Source: CAINVV01 sp037440345 (GTDB lineage Bacteria; Bacteroidota; Bacteroidia; Bacteroidales; Prolixibacteraceae). Taken from it: a stretch of DNA of 17,277 nucleotides. Under the pieces are notes generated by a model. It did not search any database and was not told the DNA's origin. It saw only the letters and a list, made by a program, of their open reading frames with translations. Shown one piece after another: positions 7,634 through 16,887 of this stretch. Where the stretch lies: the NCBI GenBank assembly GCA_037440345.1, contig JBBIUJ010000060.1, positions 1-17,277 of the forward strand, written 5' to 3'. Each line of letters starts with the position of its first letter. Position 1 is the first letter of the stretch. Position numbers and translations under genes: made by a program.

Positions 7634-9418
7634 CTAGTAACCGGTATTTTGTTTCAAAACTCCGGGTTGCAAATCCAATTGAGTTTGAGGAACAGGCATA
7701 TATTTCGCCTTTTCTGTGAAAACTGCACCTTTCATTACGTCAGGTCTGGTCCTCAAGTCATTTTTGGCAAACGCATTCAGCGTGGCAGCCATACTACCAG
7801 GAGCGGCTTTGTCCCAACGTCTCAGATCAAAAAAGCGCATTCCTTCAGTTGCAAACTCCAGACGATTCTCCCACTGAACTGCCTTCATTGCGAATGCTTT
7901 ATCAGGGAAGGAAGCATATTGACCAACTTTGTAATTGGCTGCAGGTTTGGTAAAGTCTACGTATTTTTTCCACTCATCTCCTGAGTTGACACTGACAGGG
8001 AGTTTGAAGATATTTACTTTTCCCATAACAACCTCATTACCAGCCCTTGCTCTAATTTGATTGACGTATTTGAGTGCTGTGGCCAGATCGCCTTCAGAGG
8101 CAGCTACTTCTGCCCTCCACAACAAAACATTTCCCAAACGCAGGTAACGGAAGTTGTTGGCGTTGATACCAGTCTGCCAACCGGTAGTAGTTGACAAGCT
8201 GTTGCGCTCAGATTTGTAGAAGAAAGTCTTCTCAACAGTTACATAAGGTCCGCCCCATGCCTGATCGCGAATCCAGTCCATGCCACGCATGATACCCCAA
8301 TCCATGTAAGGAAGTCCCCTGCGTCCCATGGTGAAGTCGATACGGGGATCCACCAATTCATCAGAAGGGATAAAATCAGCCGTAGAGGCTATACCCTGGT
8401 CATTCTTTAAATCCGTGTTGTCGAAGGTGTCAAACAATGGCAGACCATTTGCATCGACTTTGAAAGCATTGGCAAGATTTTGGGTAGGCTGGTGGAAACC
8501 ACAGCACATTCCAAGTTCAGGAGCATAAGGTGCGTTCAAACCGATACCCATTTCACCGTTAAGTGACTCATTGATATCATTGACGTTCCGTTGAATTTCG
8601 AAAATAGATTCCGAGTTATTGTTTTTGGCAATACGGAAGTTGTCAAAGAATTTGGGAGCCAGTGTGAACTTACCACTGTTGATGATGTTGTCGAGCAGCG
8701 GTTTTGCATTGGTATAATCCAATACCTGCATGTAAGCACGGGCGGCAAGGGCCATTGCGGCATATTTGGTGGCGCGTCCGGGTTGGGCTTGCTTTTCAGG
8801 AAGATTGGCAGCCGCAAAAGTCAGGTCGTCGATGATGAATTTCAAAACAGCGCCCGGGGCGTTATCATTTGAAATGGTTGTAGCGACATCCACCTTATCC
8901 TCTGGGATCAATGGGACTTTATCGCCAAAAACCAACCATGATTCAAAATAATAGAGTCCTCTCAAAAAGCGCGCTTCAGCTTTTAGTTGTGTAGCTGTAG
9001 CTGCTGCAAGGGAAGGAGTTTTGGCAATCACATTCAATACAATGTTGCAACGATTTACTCCCATTCCAATGTTTAACACCCACTTGTCTGCAGGGTAGTT
9101 GTTGGTGGTAGAGACTTCCCAACGTTCGATTTCATTGATTGGAATCTGGTCGCCAACATAGGATCCCTTGGCAGCATCATCGGATGCAACAGAGCCATAG
9201 GTCCAGTTAGTAATGGATGCACCCCAGCTGACGGTCCATAAAGCGCTTCCTTTGACCATACTGTAGGCTCCGGTCAAAAGAGCATTAACGCCTTTCTCAC
9301 TGTAGAATACATCTTCGGAAGTCGATCCAAGCGGCTTTTTGTCCAAAAATGAATCAGCGCAAGAAAAAGATATGGCCATAATGAAACAGGTCGCCACTAT
9401 AATTGATAGTTTTTTCAT
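7634..9418 (-). CDS. susD: SusD/RagB family nutrient-binding outer-membrane lipoprotein
   Basis: This ~594-residue lipoprotein is the surface-exposed substrate-binding partner of the adjacent SusC porin. From the chosen start the protein begins MKKLSIIVATCFIMAISFSC, a signal peptide with the lipidated cysteine at 20, followed by ADSFLDKKPLG, the usual SusD opening. Tetratricopeptide-like N-terminal helices follow (AEARFLRGLYYFE, ATKYAAMALAARAYM). The C-terminal half has FRYLRLGNVLLWRAEVAASEGD, LEFATEGMRFFDLRRW and a final PVPQTQLDL, all family hallmarks. A start at 9451 is also open but adds 11 polar residues before the signal, so 9418 is preferred; that leaves 40 nt after susC. The gene symbol marks family membership only; nothing shows starch as substrate. 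It is followed by a terminator. Confidence 0.95.
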   Translation of the reverse strand: MKKLSIIVATCFIMAISFSCADSFLDKKPLGSTSEDVFYSEKGVNALLTGAYSMVKGSALWTVSWGASITNWTYGSVASDDAAKGSYVGDQIPINEIERWEVSTTNNYPADKWVLNIGMGVNRCNIVLNVIAKTPSLAAATATQLKAEARFLRGLYYFESWLVFGDKVPLIPEDKVDVATTISNDNAPGAVLKFIIDDLTFAAANLPEKQAQPGRATKYAAMALAARAYMQVLDYTNAKPLLDNIINSGKFTLAPKFFDNFRIAKNNNSESIFEIQRNVNDINESLNGEMGIGLNAPYAPELGMCCGFHQPTQNLANAFKVDANGLPLFDTFDNTDLKNDQGIASTADFIPSDELVDPRIDFTMGRRGLPYMDWGIMRGMDWIRDQAWGGPYVTVEKTFFYKSERNSLSTTTGWQTGINANNFRYLRLGNVLLWRAEVAASEGDLATALKYVNQIRARAGNEVVMGKVNIFKLPVSVNSGDEWKKYVDFTKPAANYKVGQYASFPDKAFAMKAVQWENRLEFATEGMRFFDLRRWDKAAPGSMAATLNAFAKNDLRTRPDVMKGAVFTEKAKYMPVPQTQLDLQPGVLKQNTGY

Positions 9419-9458
9419 ATCATTCTTTTGTTTAAAATTTATAATATTCATAATTAGA

Positions 9459-12400
9459 TTACAGTCCGACGGTTACGCCAAATGTAATCTGACGAGGTGT
9501 TGGCCATGCTCCTTTGTCAACGCCCATGCGGTTACCTTCACCAGCTGTGTTGGACAATGTATTCACCTCAGGATCAAGTCCGCTGTACTTTGTCATTGTA
9601 AATAAGTTGGTAGCTTGCAAATACAAACGTACACTTTTCATTTTGACTTTATCAAGGGCAGATTTAGGAAGGGTATAACCCAATCTCATGGTTTTCAGTC
9701 TTAGGAAAGAACCGTCTTCGATGAATGCCGTCGATGCATCCTGTGAATGGGAAGCTCCGTCAAGCATTGGCAATCTTGCTCCTGTATTGGTGGGGGTCCA
9801 GGAATTGTAGAGTGCATCCTTGCTTAAACCTCCAACAAACTGACCATAGTCGATCCAGCGACTGACATAGTTGATCATGTCGTTGCCATAACTTCCGTAG
9901 AAGAACATGTTTAGATCGAAGTTGCCATAGCCAAGGTCAATGTTTAAACCTCCTGTAAGTTTTGGATGAGGATCACCTATAAAAGTACGGTCTTTGTCAA
10001 GCGAAATCACGCCATCATTGTTTAAATCCCTGTATTTGAAGTGACCAACAGTGGTATAACTGCCAAATTTAGGGGCGGCAGCTGCTTCTGCAGGAGTCTG
10101 GATGATACCGTCAACGATCAATCCATAGAACATTGGAAAGGCCTGACCTGCCGTTGCTCGGGTATATTCAACCTGACGTTCAGAATAACCTACTACCTCT
10201 TTCAAGTTGTTGGAGAGAGAGACAACTTCATTTTTGTAATGAGACAGCGTCGCATTGATAGAGTAGGTAAATTTACCTGCCATCAAGGTGTTGTGGTAGC
10301 CAAGCTCAATGTCAAAACCGGTATTTTTCATCTTACCAATATTTACATATGGAGGTCTTGCGATACCCATTACCTGAGGTACACTTAAACGATAGAGCAT
10401 ATCAGAGGTATTCCTTTGCCATACAGCAACAGAAGCGGTTAATTTTCTGTCAAACATTGTGGCATTAACTCCCAAATCTACTGTTTGAGTGGTTTCCCAG
10501 CTTACATCGGGGTTCCCTTTTGTTGAAGGTTCAAATCCGGCTATCGCGGAACCTGTCGTTCCGTTTAAGTTGTAAGCGGCAGTATAACCATTGGTTCCGA
10601 AGGTAGAGAACATGTTGTATTCTCCAATCCTGTCGTTACCTGATTTACCCCAACCTGCCCTTAATTTGAGGGCGTCTAACCAGCTTTTAGTACCAGCCAT
10701 AAAGCTCTCTTTGGTCAATTCCCACGCACCAGAGGCAGCTGGGAATATTCCATATCTGTTAGCTGAACCAAATCGGGAGGAACCATCACGACGTATGGTT
10801 GCTTCCACAAAATATTTACCTTTCAGGTCATAGTTGGCACGGCCAAACTGAGAGAACAATGCCCATGAAGAACCGTTTCCATCATTGACTTTGTTCAATT
10901 CACCGGAGCCAAGCTGCATGTAATCGGGCGCCAATGAAAAATATTGACTGCGACCGGCAGACATCCATTGATAAGTATTGTCAACAGCTTCTGTTCCTAC
11001 AACTACATTAAGTTTATGAATATCCTTAATGGTCACATTGTAATTCAAGGTATTTGACCAGTTCCATAGGATGGAGTAGTTCGAATCGACACTCAAACCT
11101 GCTGTTTTGTTAGGTTCCGCATTTTCGTAGGTTGGCAGGGTGTAATTTTTGCCGTTCCACTGCGCAAAGTTGTATCCGAACAAACTCTTAAAGGTCAATC
11201 CCTTCATAAGTGTAGCCTCGCCAAAAAGATTGCCAAGTACGCGAATGTATTTACCGTCATTATTCTTTGCATGATCCAACTGAGCAACAGGGTTGGCAGC
11301 ATTACCGGTACCGGGAGCCTTTGTGCCCGCAAAATTGCCCATAATGTCATAAACAGGAACGATAGGTTGCATACGGTACGCCATAGAGATTGCCGAACCT
11401 TCACCGTTGTTGGAAAAGTCGCCTAATTGATGGATATATATAGCCTGAAGTGATTCACCAACTCTCAGCCAGTTGCTAAATTTAGATTCAGCATTGACAC
11501 GGAAAGTGTATCTTTTGAAATCGGTATTGATCAGGAATCCTTGTTCGTCAAGATAATTTCCGGATAAAGAGTAAGTTGATTTTTTCCCTCCACCTGAAAC
11601 TGAAAGATCATATTCCTGAATAATTCCCTTACGGTAGATTTCATCGTACCAGTTTGTGCCAAGTTTATTGGCTTTGAAGATTTGATAATCAGGATATTTG
11701 TAAAGTGCATCTGCTACAGAAGGATCACCTGACATGGTAGCAGCAGGCAGAATATAATCCGGAATAACGGGATTTGTTCCTTTGCCATATTGCGCAGAAT
11801 TGGGTGCATTGCCCAGGTTTTTGGCTTGTAACCATACTGCCTGACCATATTCGGCTGTACCAAGCAAAGCGTATTGGTTGGTGGCTTGTGAAGTTCCGGT
11901 GCGGAGTGAAAAGACCACACTTGGCTCTTGATTTTCGCGACCATGTTTGGTGGTAATCAAAATTACACCATTGGCGCCCCGGCTTCCATAAATGGCGGCT
12001 GAAGAGGCGTCTTTCAAAACCGAAATTGACTCGACATCATTTGGATTGATATTGTTTCCCGGCCCAACAGGAACTCCATCAATTACATACAATGGATTTG
12101 GATCGTTAATGGTACCAATACCGTGGATACGGATGGTCGCATCAGAACCTGGTGTGTTTCCTGAAGTTACAGTTACCCCGGATATTTGGCCCTGCATACG
12201 GCTGACAACACTCGGGGCGCTTGAAACTTTCAGTTGCTTGTCGGAAACCGTAGAAACGGAGCCGGTAATCTGCTCTTTTAAACGTGTACCATAACCAACC
12301 ACTACAACCTCTTCAACACCAATTGTTTCACTTTTTAAAGTAACATTAACGACAGAGTTTGAACCAATTGGAACTTCAACACTTACCATTCCAATAAAGG

Positions 12401-12659
12401 AAAAGGCCAATGTTTTGTTCGCTGGGTCAGCAACTTTTAGTTCGAATTTGCCATCAATATCTGTAATGGTTCCAACTGTAGTGCCTTTCACCACAACAGA
12501 AGCACCCGGAATTGAGGCGCCACCTTCATCAGTTACTTTTCCGGATATCGACTTTTGAGCAAAAGCCATACTGGTTGTCAATACCATAAGCAAAACCATG
12601 GATAGTAACGCCCTGGTCCATTTGCTTTTAGGTAGAAAAATCGCTTTGTTTTGTTTCAT
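9459..12659 (-). CDS. susC: SusC/RagA family TonB-linked outer-membrane transporter
   Basis: This 1066-residue TonB-dependent transporter imports an oligomeric nutrient across the outer membrane together with SusD. It has a signal peptide ending AFA-Q near residue 34. A carboxypeptidase-D-like domain follows (37-~110, with GKVTDEGG and IPGASVVVKGT), then a TonB box in EEVVVVGYGT (117-126). The plug domain contains APSVVSRMQGQISGV, PLYVIDGVPVGP and GANGVILITTKHG. The rest is a beta-barrel ending PRQITFGVTVGL. No N-terminal STN signalling domain is present, so sigma/anti-sigma regulation through this protein is not expected. Length is typical. It is first in a two-gene operon with susD and has a plausible promoter at 12823-12853 and a ~155-nt leader. 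No neighbouring enzyme gives away the substrate. Confidence 0.96.
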   Translation of the reverse strand: MKQNKAIFLPKSKWTRALLSMVLLMVLTTSMAFAQKSISGKVTDEGGASIPGASVVVKGTTVGTITDIDGKFELKVADPANKTLAFSFIGMVSVEVPIGSNSVVNVTLKSETIGVEEVVVVGYGTRLKEQITGSVSTVSDKQLKVSSAPSVVSRMQGQISGVTVTSGNTPGSDATIRIHGIGTINDPNPLYVIDGVPVGPGNNINPNDVESISVLKDASSAAIYGSRGANGVILITTKHGRENQEPSVVFSLRTGTSQATNQYALLGTAEYGQAVWLQAKNLGNAPNSAQYGKGTNPVIPDYILPAATMSGDPSVADALYKYPDYQIFKANKLGTNWYDEIYRKGIIQEYDLSVSGGGKKSTYSLSGNYLDEQGFLINTDFKRYTFRVNAESKFSNWLRVGESLQAIYIHQLGDFSNNGEGSAISMAYRMQPIVPVYDIMGNFAGTKAPGTGNAANPVAQLDHAKNNDGKYIRVLGNLFGEATLMKGLTFKSLFGYNFAQWNGKNYTLPTYENAEPNKTAGLSVDSNYSILWNWSNTLNYNVTIKDIHKLNVVVGTEAVDNTYQWMSAGRSQYFSLAPDYMQLGSGELNKVNDGNGSSWALFSQFGRANYDLKGKYFVEATIRRDGSSRFGSANRYGIFPAASGAWELTKESFMAGTKSWLDALKLRAGWGKSGNDRIGEYNMFSTFGTNGYTAAYNLNGTTGSAIAGFEPSTKGNPDVSWETTQTVDLGVNATMFDRKLTASVAVWQRNTSDMLYRLSVPQVMGIARPPYVNIGKMKNTGFDIELGYHNTLMAGKFTYSINATLSHYKNEVVSLSNNLKEVVGYSERQVEYTRATAGQAFPMFYGLIVDGIIQTPAEAAAAPKFGSYTTVGHFKYRDLNNDGVISLDKDRTFIGDPHPKLTGGLNIDLGYGNFDLNMFFYGSYGNDMINYVSRWIDYGQFVGGLSKDALYNSWTPTNTGARLPMLDGASHSQDASTAFIEDGSFLRLKTMRLGYTLPKSALDKVKMKSVRLYLQATNLFTMTKYSGLDPEVNTLSNTAGEGNRMGVDKGAWPTPRQITFGVTVGL

Positions 12660-13055
12660 AGATTCATAAAATTAAGATTGGTAATTATTAAACGAGGGCT
12701 AATTTTTACAAGGGAAATTGCGGCTCAAATAATGAAATGCTTAGCTATTTATATAGTCTAATAAATTCATGTATTAAAGTAAAAAAAGAGTTTTTCGGCA
12801 CGAATTTTTTAGTTTGGTGTTACAAATTTAGAGAAATGAAAACAATAAAACAAGTGTATTTTGAAAATAATTTAACATTACTTAACGAAATTTTAACAAA
12901 TATTTAGTTTTTAATAGGATAGGAGTCTCAAAATTTGTAATTAGTTCAATTTATTTTTTGCTAATGCCAGCAATTTTTTATTCGATTTCCAATTTTTGGT
13001 TGATACCATGTTCATTTATCATTTTATCTTCGCATAAAATTTGTAAACAACTACC
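12660..13055. other. AT-rich divergent intergenic region (396 nt)
   Basis: This is the longest gene-free stretch in the window, between susC (- strand) and the phosphotriesterase-like gene (+ strand). It is very A/T-rich with no coding potential beyond a few codons. It holds the susC promoter candidate. For the + gene, TATCTTCG at 13025-13032 (one base off TAnnTTTG) lies 22 nt after a TTG at 13000-13002, a weak promoter candidate. I see no tRNA, structured RNA or clear hairpin. Confidence 0.6.
12823..12853 (-). promoter_or_regulatory. Bacteroidota-type promoter for susC-susD
   Basis: On the - strand, TTG (12853-12851), 20 nt, then TAAATTTG (12830-12823) match the phylum's -33 TTG / -7 TAnnTTTG consensus fully. 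Transcription would start near 12816 and give a leader of about 155 nt before susC. Position and fit support it, but AT-rich DNA makes chance matches likely. Confidence 0.5.
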
Positions 13056-14078
13056 ATGGCTTCTTTCAAGTTTCTAAGTACATTCATTTTTCTCTCCATG
13101 ATGATCCTCTCAGTTTCATGTCGGAAAAGTGAATTTAAGATTGTAACTGTGACCGGCGAAATACTTTCTTCCCGGATGGGAACAGCGCTACCGCATGAAC
13201 ATGTTTTGTTTGATTTGGCGATGATTGATTCAATCAGAACCAACAAATACAACAAAGATTCTGTTATTCAGAGAATTATGCCATTGTTTGAGGAGTTAAA
13301 ACCCTTCAAAGTTCAAACTTTTGTGGATGGCACTCCTGAATTCATGGGGCGTGATCCTAAGCTGCTTGCTGAACTTTCCCGAAAGACAGGAATATTTATC
13401 ATCACCAATGTTGGATGGTATGCTGTTGATAAAGGATGTCATTTGCCCAGGGAGATCAAGGATATGAGCGCAGAAGAGATTGCCCTTATTTGGATCGGGG
13501 AAGCGAAAAACGGAATTGGTAATACCGGGATCAAACCTGGCGTAATCAGCCTCGCGATAGATAGTGTTGGCTTAACAGAAAATGATAAAAAGCTGGTTTC
13601 TGCCGCTTGTATTACCCACCTTGAAACTGGGCTTTCAATTATGTCGCATACCGGATCGGCAGCCGGGGCTTATGCACAGCTAAAAATACTTGAGAAATAT
13701 GGTGTAGATCCATCCGCCTTTATTTGGCTGCATGCCATGGAAGAGAACTCCCGAAGCAAAGTCCTGACTATTGCTGAAAAAGGCGTATGGGTAGCTTTTG
13801 ATGGTATACTGCCCGAGATGGAACCATCTGTCAGAATCTCCGAAATGGTCAAATTCATGAAGTCAATCCGGCGACTGGACCATGTTTTGCTTTCGCATGA
13901 TTCTTATGGCTACCAGCCCGGATTGCCTGGAGGGGGAAATATTCGATCCTATTCCGAATTGTTCGGGTCGTTCAAATTGCTTTTGCTAAGTGAAGGAATA
14001 ACCCCGGAGGAGCTTGATCAAATGATGGTGAAAAATCCGGCTGCTGCATTTGGCGTTCGGGTGAGAAAAGTAAAATAG
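13056..14078 (+). CDS. Phosphotriesterase-family lipoprotein with altered metal-bridge position
   Basis: This 340-residue protein belongs to the phosphotriesterase (PHP/PTE) branch of amidohydrolases, which includes lactonases and phosphotriesterases. The N-terminus FLSMMILSVSC is a lipoprotein signal with Cys22 lipidated, so it is probably anchored in the periplasm or at the surface. The metal site is recognisable: PHEH (His47, His49), His198 in SHTGS, His226 in LHAMEEN and Asp282 in SHDSYG. The bridging ligand, a carboxylated Lys or Glu after the IKxGxI motif, appears to be Ser165 in KPGVISLAID. This could mean a changed metal site or loss of activity. It is on its own transcript, convergent with the phosphoesterase gene and separated from it by 11 nt. 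Family is clear; substrate unknown. Confidence 0.85.
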   Translation: MASFKFLSTFIFLSMMILSVSCRKSEFKIVTVTGEILSSRMGTALPHEHVLFDLAMIDSIRTNKYNKDSVIQRIMPLFEELKPFKVQTFVDGTPEFMGRDPKLLAELSRKTGIFIITNVGWYAVDKGCHLPREIKDMSAEEIALIWIGEAKNGIGNTGIKPGVISLAIDSVGLTENDKKLVSAACITHLETGLSIMSHTGSAAGAYAQLKILEKYGVDPSAFIWLHAMEENSRSKVLTIAEKGVWVAFDGILPEMEPSVRISEMVKFMKSIRRLDHVLLSHDSYGYQPGLPGGGNIRSYSELFGSFKLLLLSEGITPEELDQMMVKNPAAAFGVRVRKVK

Positions 14079-14089
14079 CCATCAAACCC

Positions 14090-16849
14090 TCATTTGTTTT
14101 TGTAAAGCGCTTTCCGTTGTACTTCATCATTGTCGTATTGATTCCTGTATAACACTTTGCGTTCCACCTCCTCATTGTCCAATTCGGGTCCCTGTTCAAC
14201 CTTCCTCCAATCGATGGTCATGTTGTATTTCCTCATTGCTTTTACAACGTCAAACACGCGTGGGTCGTGTAATTCGAGGGTATAGGGCGTATAATCGGGA
14301 ACTGGAGTGAAAAAGTCCTGAAGCAATGAGGCCGTCACGTCATACTGGTTGACGTACGGTACATTCAGAATGTTGTAGATCGTTTTCAGGATTGACCCGA
14401 AATTGGCATGGGTATGCGATACATATCCTTTTTTTACATAGGGTCCTGCCATCATCAATACCGAACGGTGGCCATCGATGTGGTCCACCCCGCCTTGCGG
14501 GTCATCTTCGGTAATAATGACCAGCATGTTCTTCCAATACTTTGTGCGGGATAAAAAATGTAAGATTCTCCCTACGGCCAGGTCGTTATCGGCCATGTAA
14601 GACTGTGGAAAGAAGTAGCCATCTTCTGGCCTGTTTCGGGCGCCATGATCGTTGGGAACCTGCATGGTCAATAGCGATGGCAGCTTTTCTGTGCCCTTGA
14701 TCCATCGTTTTGTAAACTCCCTTTCAAACTGTTCCATCCGGTATTGGTCAGGAATGTTGGTGTTGAATCCGGCATAATCGTGACTGGTTCTCTTGAAAAG
14801 CGCCTTTTGCATGGGAACCATCACACCGTGGGCTGCTCCCGTATTGGTATCAAACCACTCTTCGCGTACATGCCCGGTTTCATTTGCTTCACCGAAGTTG
14901 TAGAAAGACACTTTTTTCCGGTCGAGTGCTTCCCAGAGGCCGCCTATTTCGGCGTAATCTTCGGGGTCCATACTTCCGGTAGTGCTCGGAAAACGTCTGC
15001 CAGGCGCCTTGGAAAATATCCTGGCTTCTTTTGACACACTCGAGTTGACTTCAACCCATTCGTTGGGAATTACTCCCAACATCCAGTGGTGACCATGAAT
15101 GGAGGCATCGCCGTCGCAATAGAAATTGTCTGAGAAGGAGAATTGTTTGGCCGCTTTGATGTGGTTAGGACTGACCCGGAGATTCGGAAATTTAGCCCGG
15201 AGCGAGTCTGGTAAAGTATACTCATTATTTACACCAAAGCGGGCCAGTGTGCTATCGCCTGTGGCATTTTTGAGTTGACCAAAAATCTCGTCATAGGTGC
15301 GGTTCTCTTTGGTAATATACACGATATATTTGATTGGCGACTTCCTTATTCCTGGCAATGCAGGCAAAGGGTTCATTCCATCATCCGTTATGCTGATATT
15401 TTTAAAGGTATTGTCAATTGACTGCCGTGTGTAGGTTGCCAACTGAACTGAATCCGGTACTTCCACTTTCTGAAAAGTGCCCAACTGAATGTCACCAACA
15501 TAATATCCCTGAACAGGAGGTTTGAACCCTTTGCCTCCATTGGGCCCGGCGCCTAACCCCCTGCAAGTAATGATGTACATCTCATTCCCCTCCTTTGACA
15601 ACAGAACTCGTGTTGGTCCCCATGCAGCCGGTATCAGTCCCATAGTTTTTCTGGTGTTTACGTCGATGACAGCCACTGCGTTAAAACCCAGCAAAGCGAC
15701 ATAAAGTGTTTTCTCATCAGTGCTTAAGGTGATTCCAAAGGGTAACAATCCGCGATATTTGTCTATTCGCGGATCAACCAGGATTGGAATATCGCCCAAT
15801 AGTTTATGGTTTTTGTAGTCGATGATCGTAATATTGTCGTTGGTGGCATTGGTAACATAGGCATATTGCCTGCCAACGGCAATTGAATTGGGGCTCGCCC
15901 CGCCCACCACTTCGGCGCCTTCGATCATTTGCCCGATCTGGTGACCTGTTTTGAATTTATCCATCACTTTATTGGTCTTCAGATCGATGGTAAAAACACT
16001 CATGGCATCCGGATGCAACGGACTTCCAACTCCAGGAACCTTGCGGCCCTCTACCACTGTTCCATGGATCGATGCTCTAGTGTTGTCGCCGTAGGGATGG
16101 TGGGATATCATCAATGAGTCATAATTTTCGGGAGTGGCGCCGAAAATAAGCGGATAGTCGTACATGCCAACATTGGCTACCAGGGCTGTCTTTTTATCGG
16201 GACTCAGGGAAAGTCCGAATGGCAGGCGGCCAACCTTTACGGAAGCCGTTATTTTCCTGGTTGCTAAATTGATGCGAACCATTCTGTAGTTGGCTTTGTC
16301 CAAAACGAGCAGCTCGTTGTTTGACTCATTCAACACCAGGTCTGATGTAAAACTATCACCATAATCAATCCCGTTCACTTTCCCGTTTAACGAAATGGAA
16401 TCGAGCCTAGTCAGACTTTCGGTGTCATATTTGATTACGGCGCCATTGTCCCCTCCACTTAAGTAAATTGTCCTTGAATCGCCTGAAAAGGCAATCCCTA
16501 AAAAGGATCCTCTGGAAAGCGGTGACTTGATTTTCTTGTCATAACTGGGAACACGGATTGCGTTCATTGTCTGAAGATCAACGATGGTGAACACACCGTT
16601 GTGCAGGGTAACAGCTTTTTTTCCATCCGGGGAGAGCGCAATGCCAAAAGGGTCATTGGTGATCCTGATGGTATGTCCGGCAGGAGTCAAAAACCGACCA
16701 GAGGGCAAAATGGTGGTTCCTTCCGGATGGATCTGGGTGAATTCATTCCCGGCCGGAACGGTCAGAATATTGAATTTTTTTTGGGCCATCACCACATTTG
16801 CCGTGGAGACAATCAGGCCAAATAGCATGACGCAGGAAGAAAATTTCAT
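14090..16849 (-). CDS. Secreted YVTN beta-propeller/phosphoesterase fusion protein
   Basis: This 919-residue exported protein joins two domains. After a signal peptide (1-22, ending VMAQ), residues ~40-475 form a YVTN/NHL-like beta-propeller with repeated units such as DPFGIALSPDGKKAV, LPFGLSLSPDKKTALVAN and LPFGITLSTDEKTLYVA. Residues ~505-850 match the phosphoesterase family that includes phospholipase C and acid phosphatases: ENRTYDEIFGQL (515-526), DGDASIHGHHW (579-589), NDHG (733-736), EDDPQGGVDHIDGHR (781-795). These acidic and His residues would bind metal and the substrate phosphate. A 15-residue tandem duplication forms the extreme C-terminus. The gene starts 38 nt after the ceramidase-like gene ends, so they are probably co-transcribed. 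Such fusions are widespread in Bacteroidota but poorly characterised; substrate unknown. Confidence 0.88.
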   Translation of the reverse strand: MKFSSCVMLFGLIVSTANVVMAQKKFNILTVPAGNEFTQIHPEGTTILPSGRFLTPAGHTIRITNDPFGIALSPDGKKAVTLHNGVFTIVDLQTMNAIRVPSYDKKIKSPLSRGSFLGIAFSGDSRTIYLSGGDNGAVIKYDTESLTRLDSISLNGKVNGIDYGDSFTSDLVLNESNNELLVLDKANYRMVRINLATRKITASVKVGRLPFGLSLSPDKKTALVANVGMYDYPLIFGATPENYDSLMISHHPYGDNTRASIHGTVVEGRKVPGVGSPLHPDAMSVFTIDLKTNKVMDKFKTGHQIGQMIEGAEVVGGASPNSIAVGRQYAYVTNATNDNITIIDYKNHKLLGDIPILVDPRIDKYRGLLPFGITLSTDEKTLYVALLGFNAVAVIDVNTRKTMGLIPAAWGPTRVLLSKEGNEMYIITCRGLGAGPNGGKGFKPPVQGYYVGDIQLGTFQKVEVPDSVQLATYTRQSIDNTFKNISITDDGMNPLPALPGIRKSPIKYIVYITKENRTYDEIFGQLKNATGDSTLARFGVNNEYTLPDSLRAKFPNLRVSPNHIKAAKQFSFSDNFYCDGDASIHGHHWMLGVIPNEWVEVNSSVSKEARIFSKAPGRRFPSTTGSMDPEDYAEIGGLWEALDRKKVSFYNFGEANETGHVREEWFDTNTGAAHGVMVPMQKALFKRTSHDYAGFNTNIPDQYRMEQFEREFTKRWIKGTEKLPSLLTMQVPNDHGARNRPEDGYFFPQSYMADNDLAVGRILHFLSRTKYWKNMLVIITEDDPQGGVDHIDGHRSVLMMAGPYVKKGYVSHTHANFGSILKTIYNILNVPYVNQYDVTASLLQDFFTPVPDYTPYTLELHDPRVFDVVKAMRKYNMTIDWRKVEQGPELDNEEVERKVLYRNQYDNDEVQRKALYKNK
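14093..14182 (-). repeat. Tandem 45-nt duplication at the 3' end of the phosphoesterase gene
   Basis: Two in-frame 45-nt units, 14138-14182 and 14093-14137 in coding order, encode LDNEEVERKVLYRNQ and YDNDEVQRKALYKNK. I count about 31 of 45 identical bases. The peptide pattern D-N-x-E-V-x-R-K-x-L-Y-x-N is kept, and the stop follows at once. Many differences are conservative, so the duplication is old rather than an assembly artefact. Confidence 0.85.
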
Positions 16850-16887
16850 AATGGTAAAGTTTTTTTCGACTGAAGATGCCTCATAGA

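Noticed and set aside
7649..7984. A + strand open frame of 111 codons antisense to susD.
   Set aside because: The susD reading is unambiguous here, and the opposite frame has no recognisable domain or signal.
10041..10388. A + strand open frame of 115 codons antisense to susC.
   Set aside because: It lies wholly inside the SusC barrel coding sequence and its translation has no family features.
13019..13255. A - strand frame of 78 codons overlapping the start of the phosphotriesterase-like gene.
   Set aside because: It overlaps the lipoprotein signal and the HEH motif of a clear gene on the other strand and has no features of its own.
14104..14113. The palindrome AAAGCGCTTT near the convergent ends of the phosphotriesterase-like and phosphoesterase genes, considered as a terminator.
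   Set aside because: It has no loop, lies within coding sequence inside the duplicated tail, and is not followed by a suitable T-tract.
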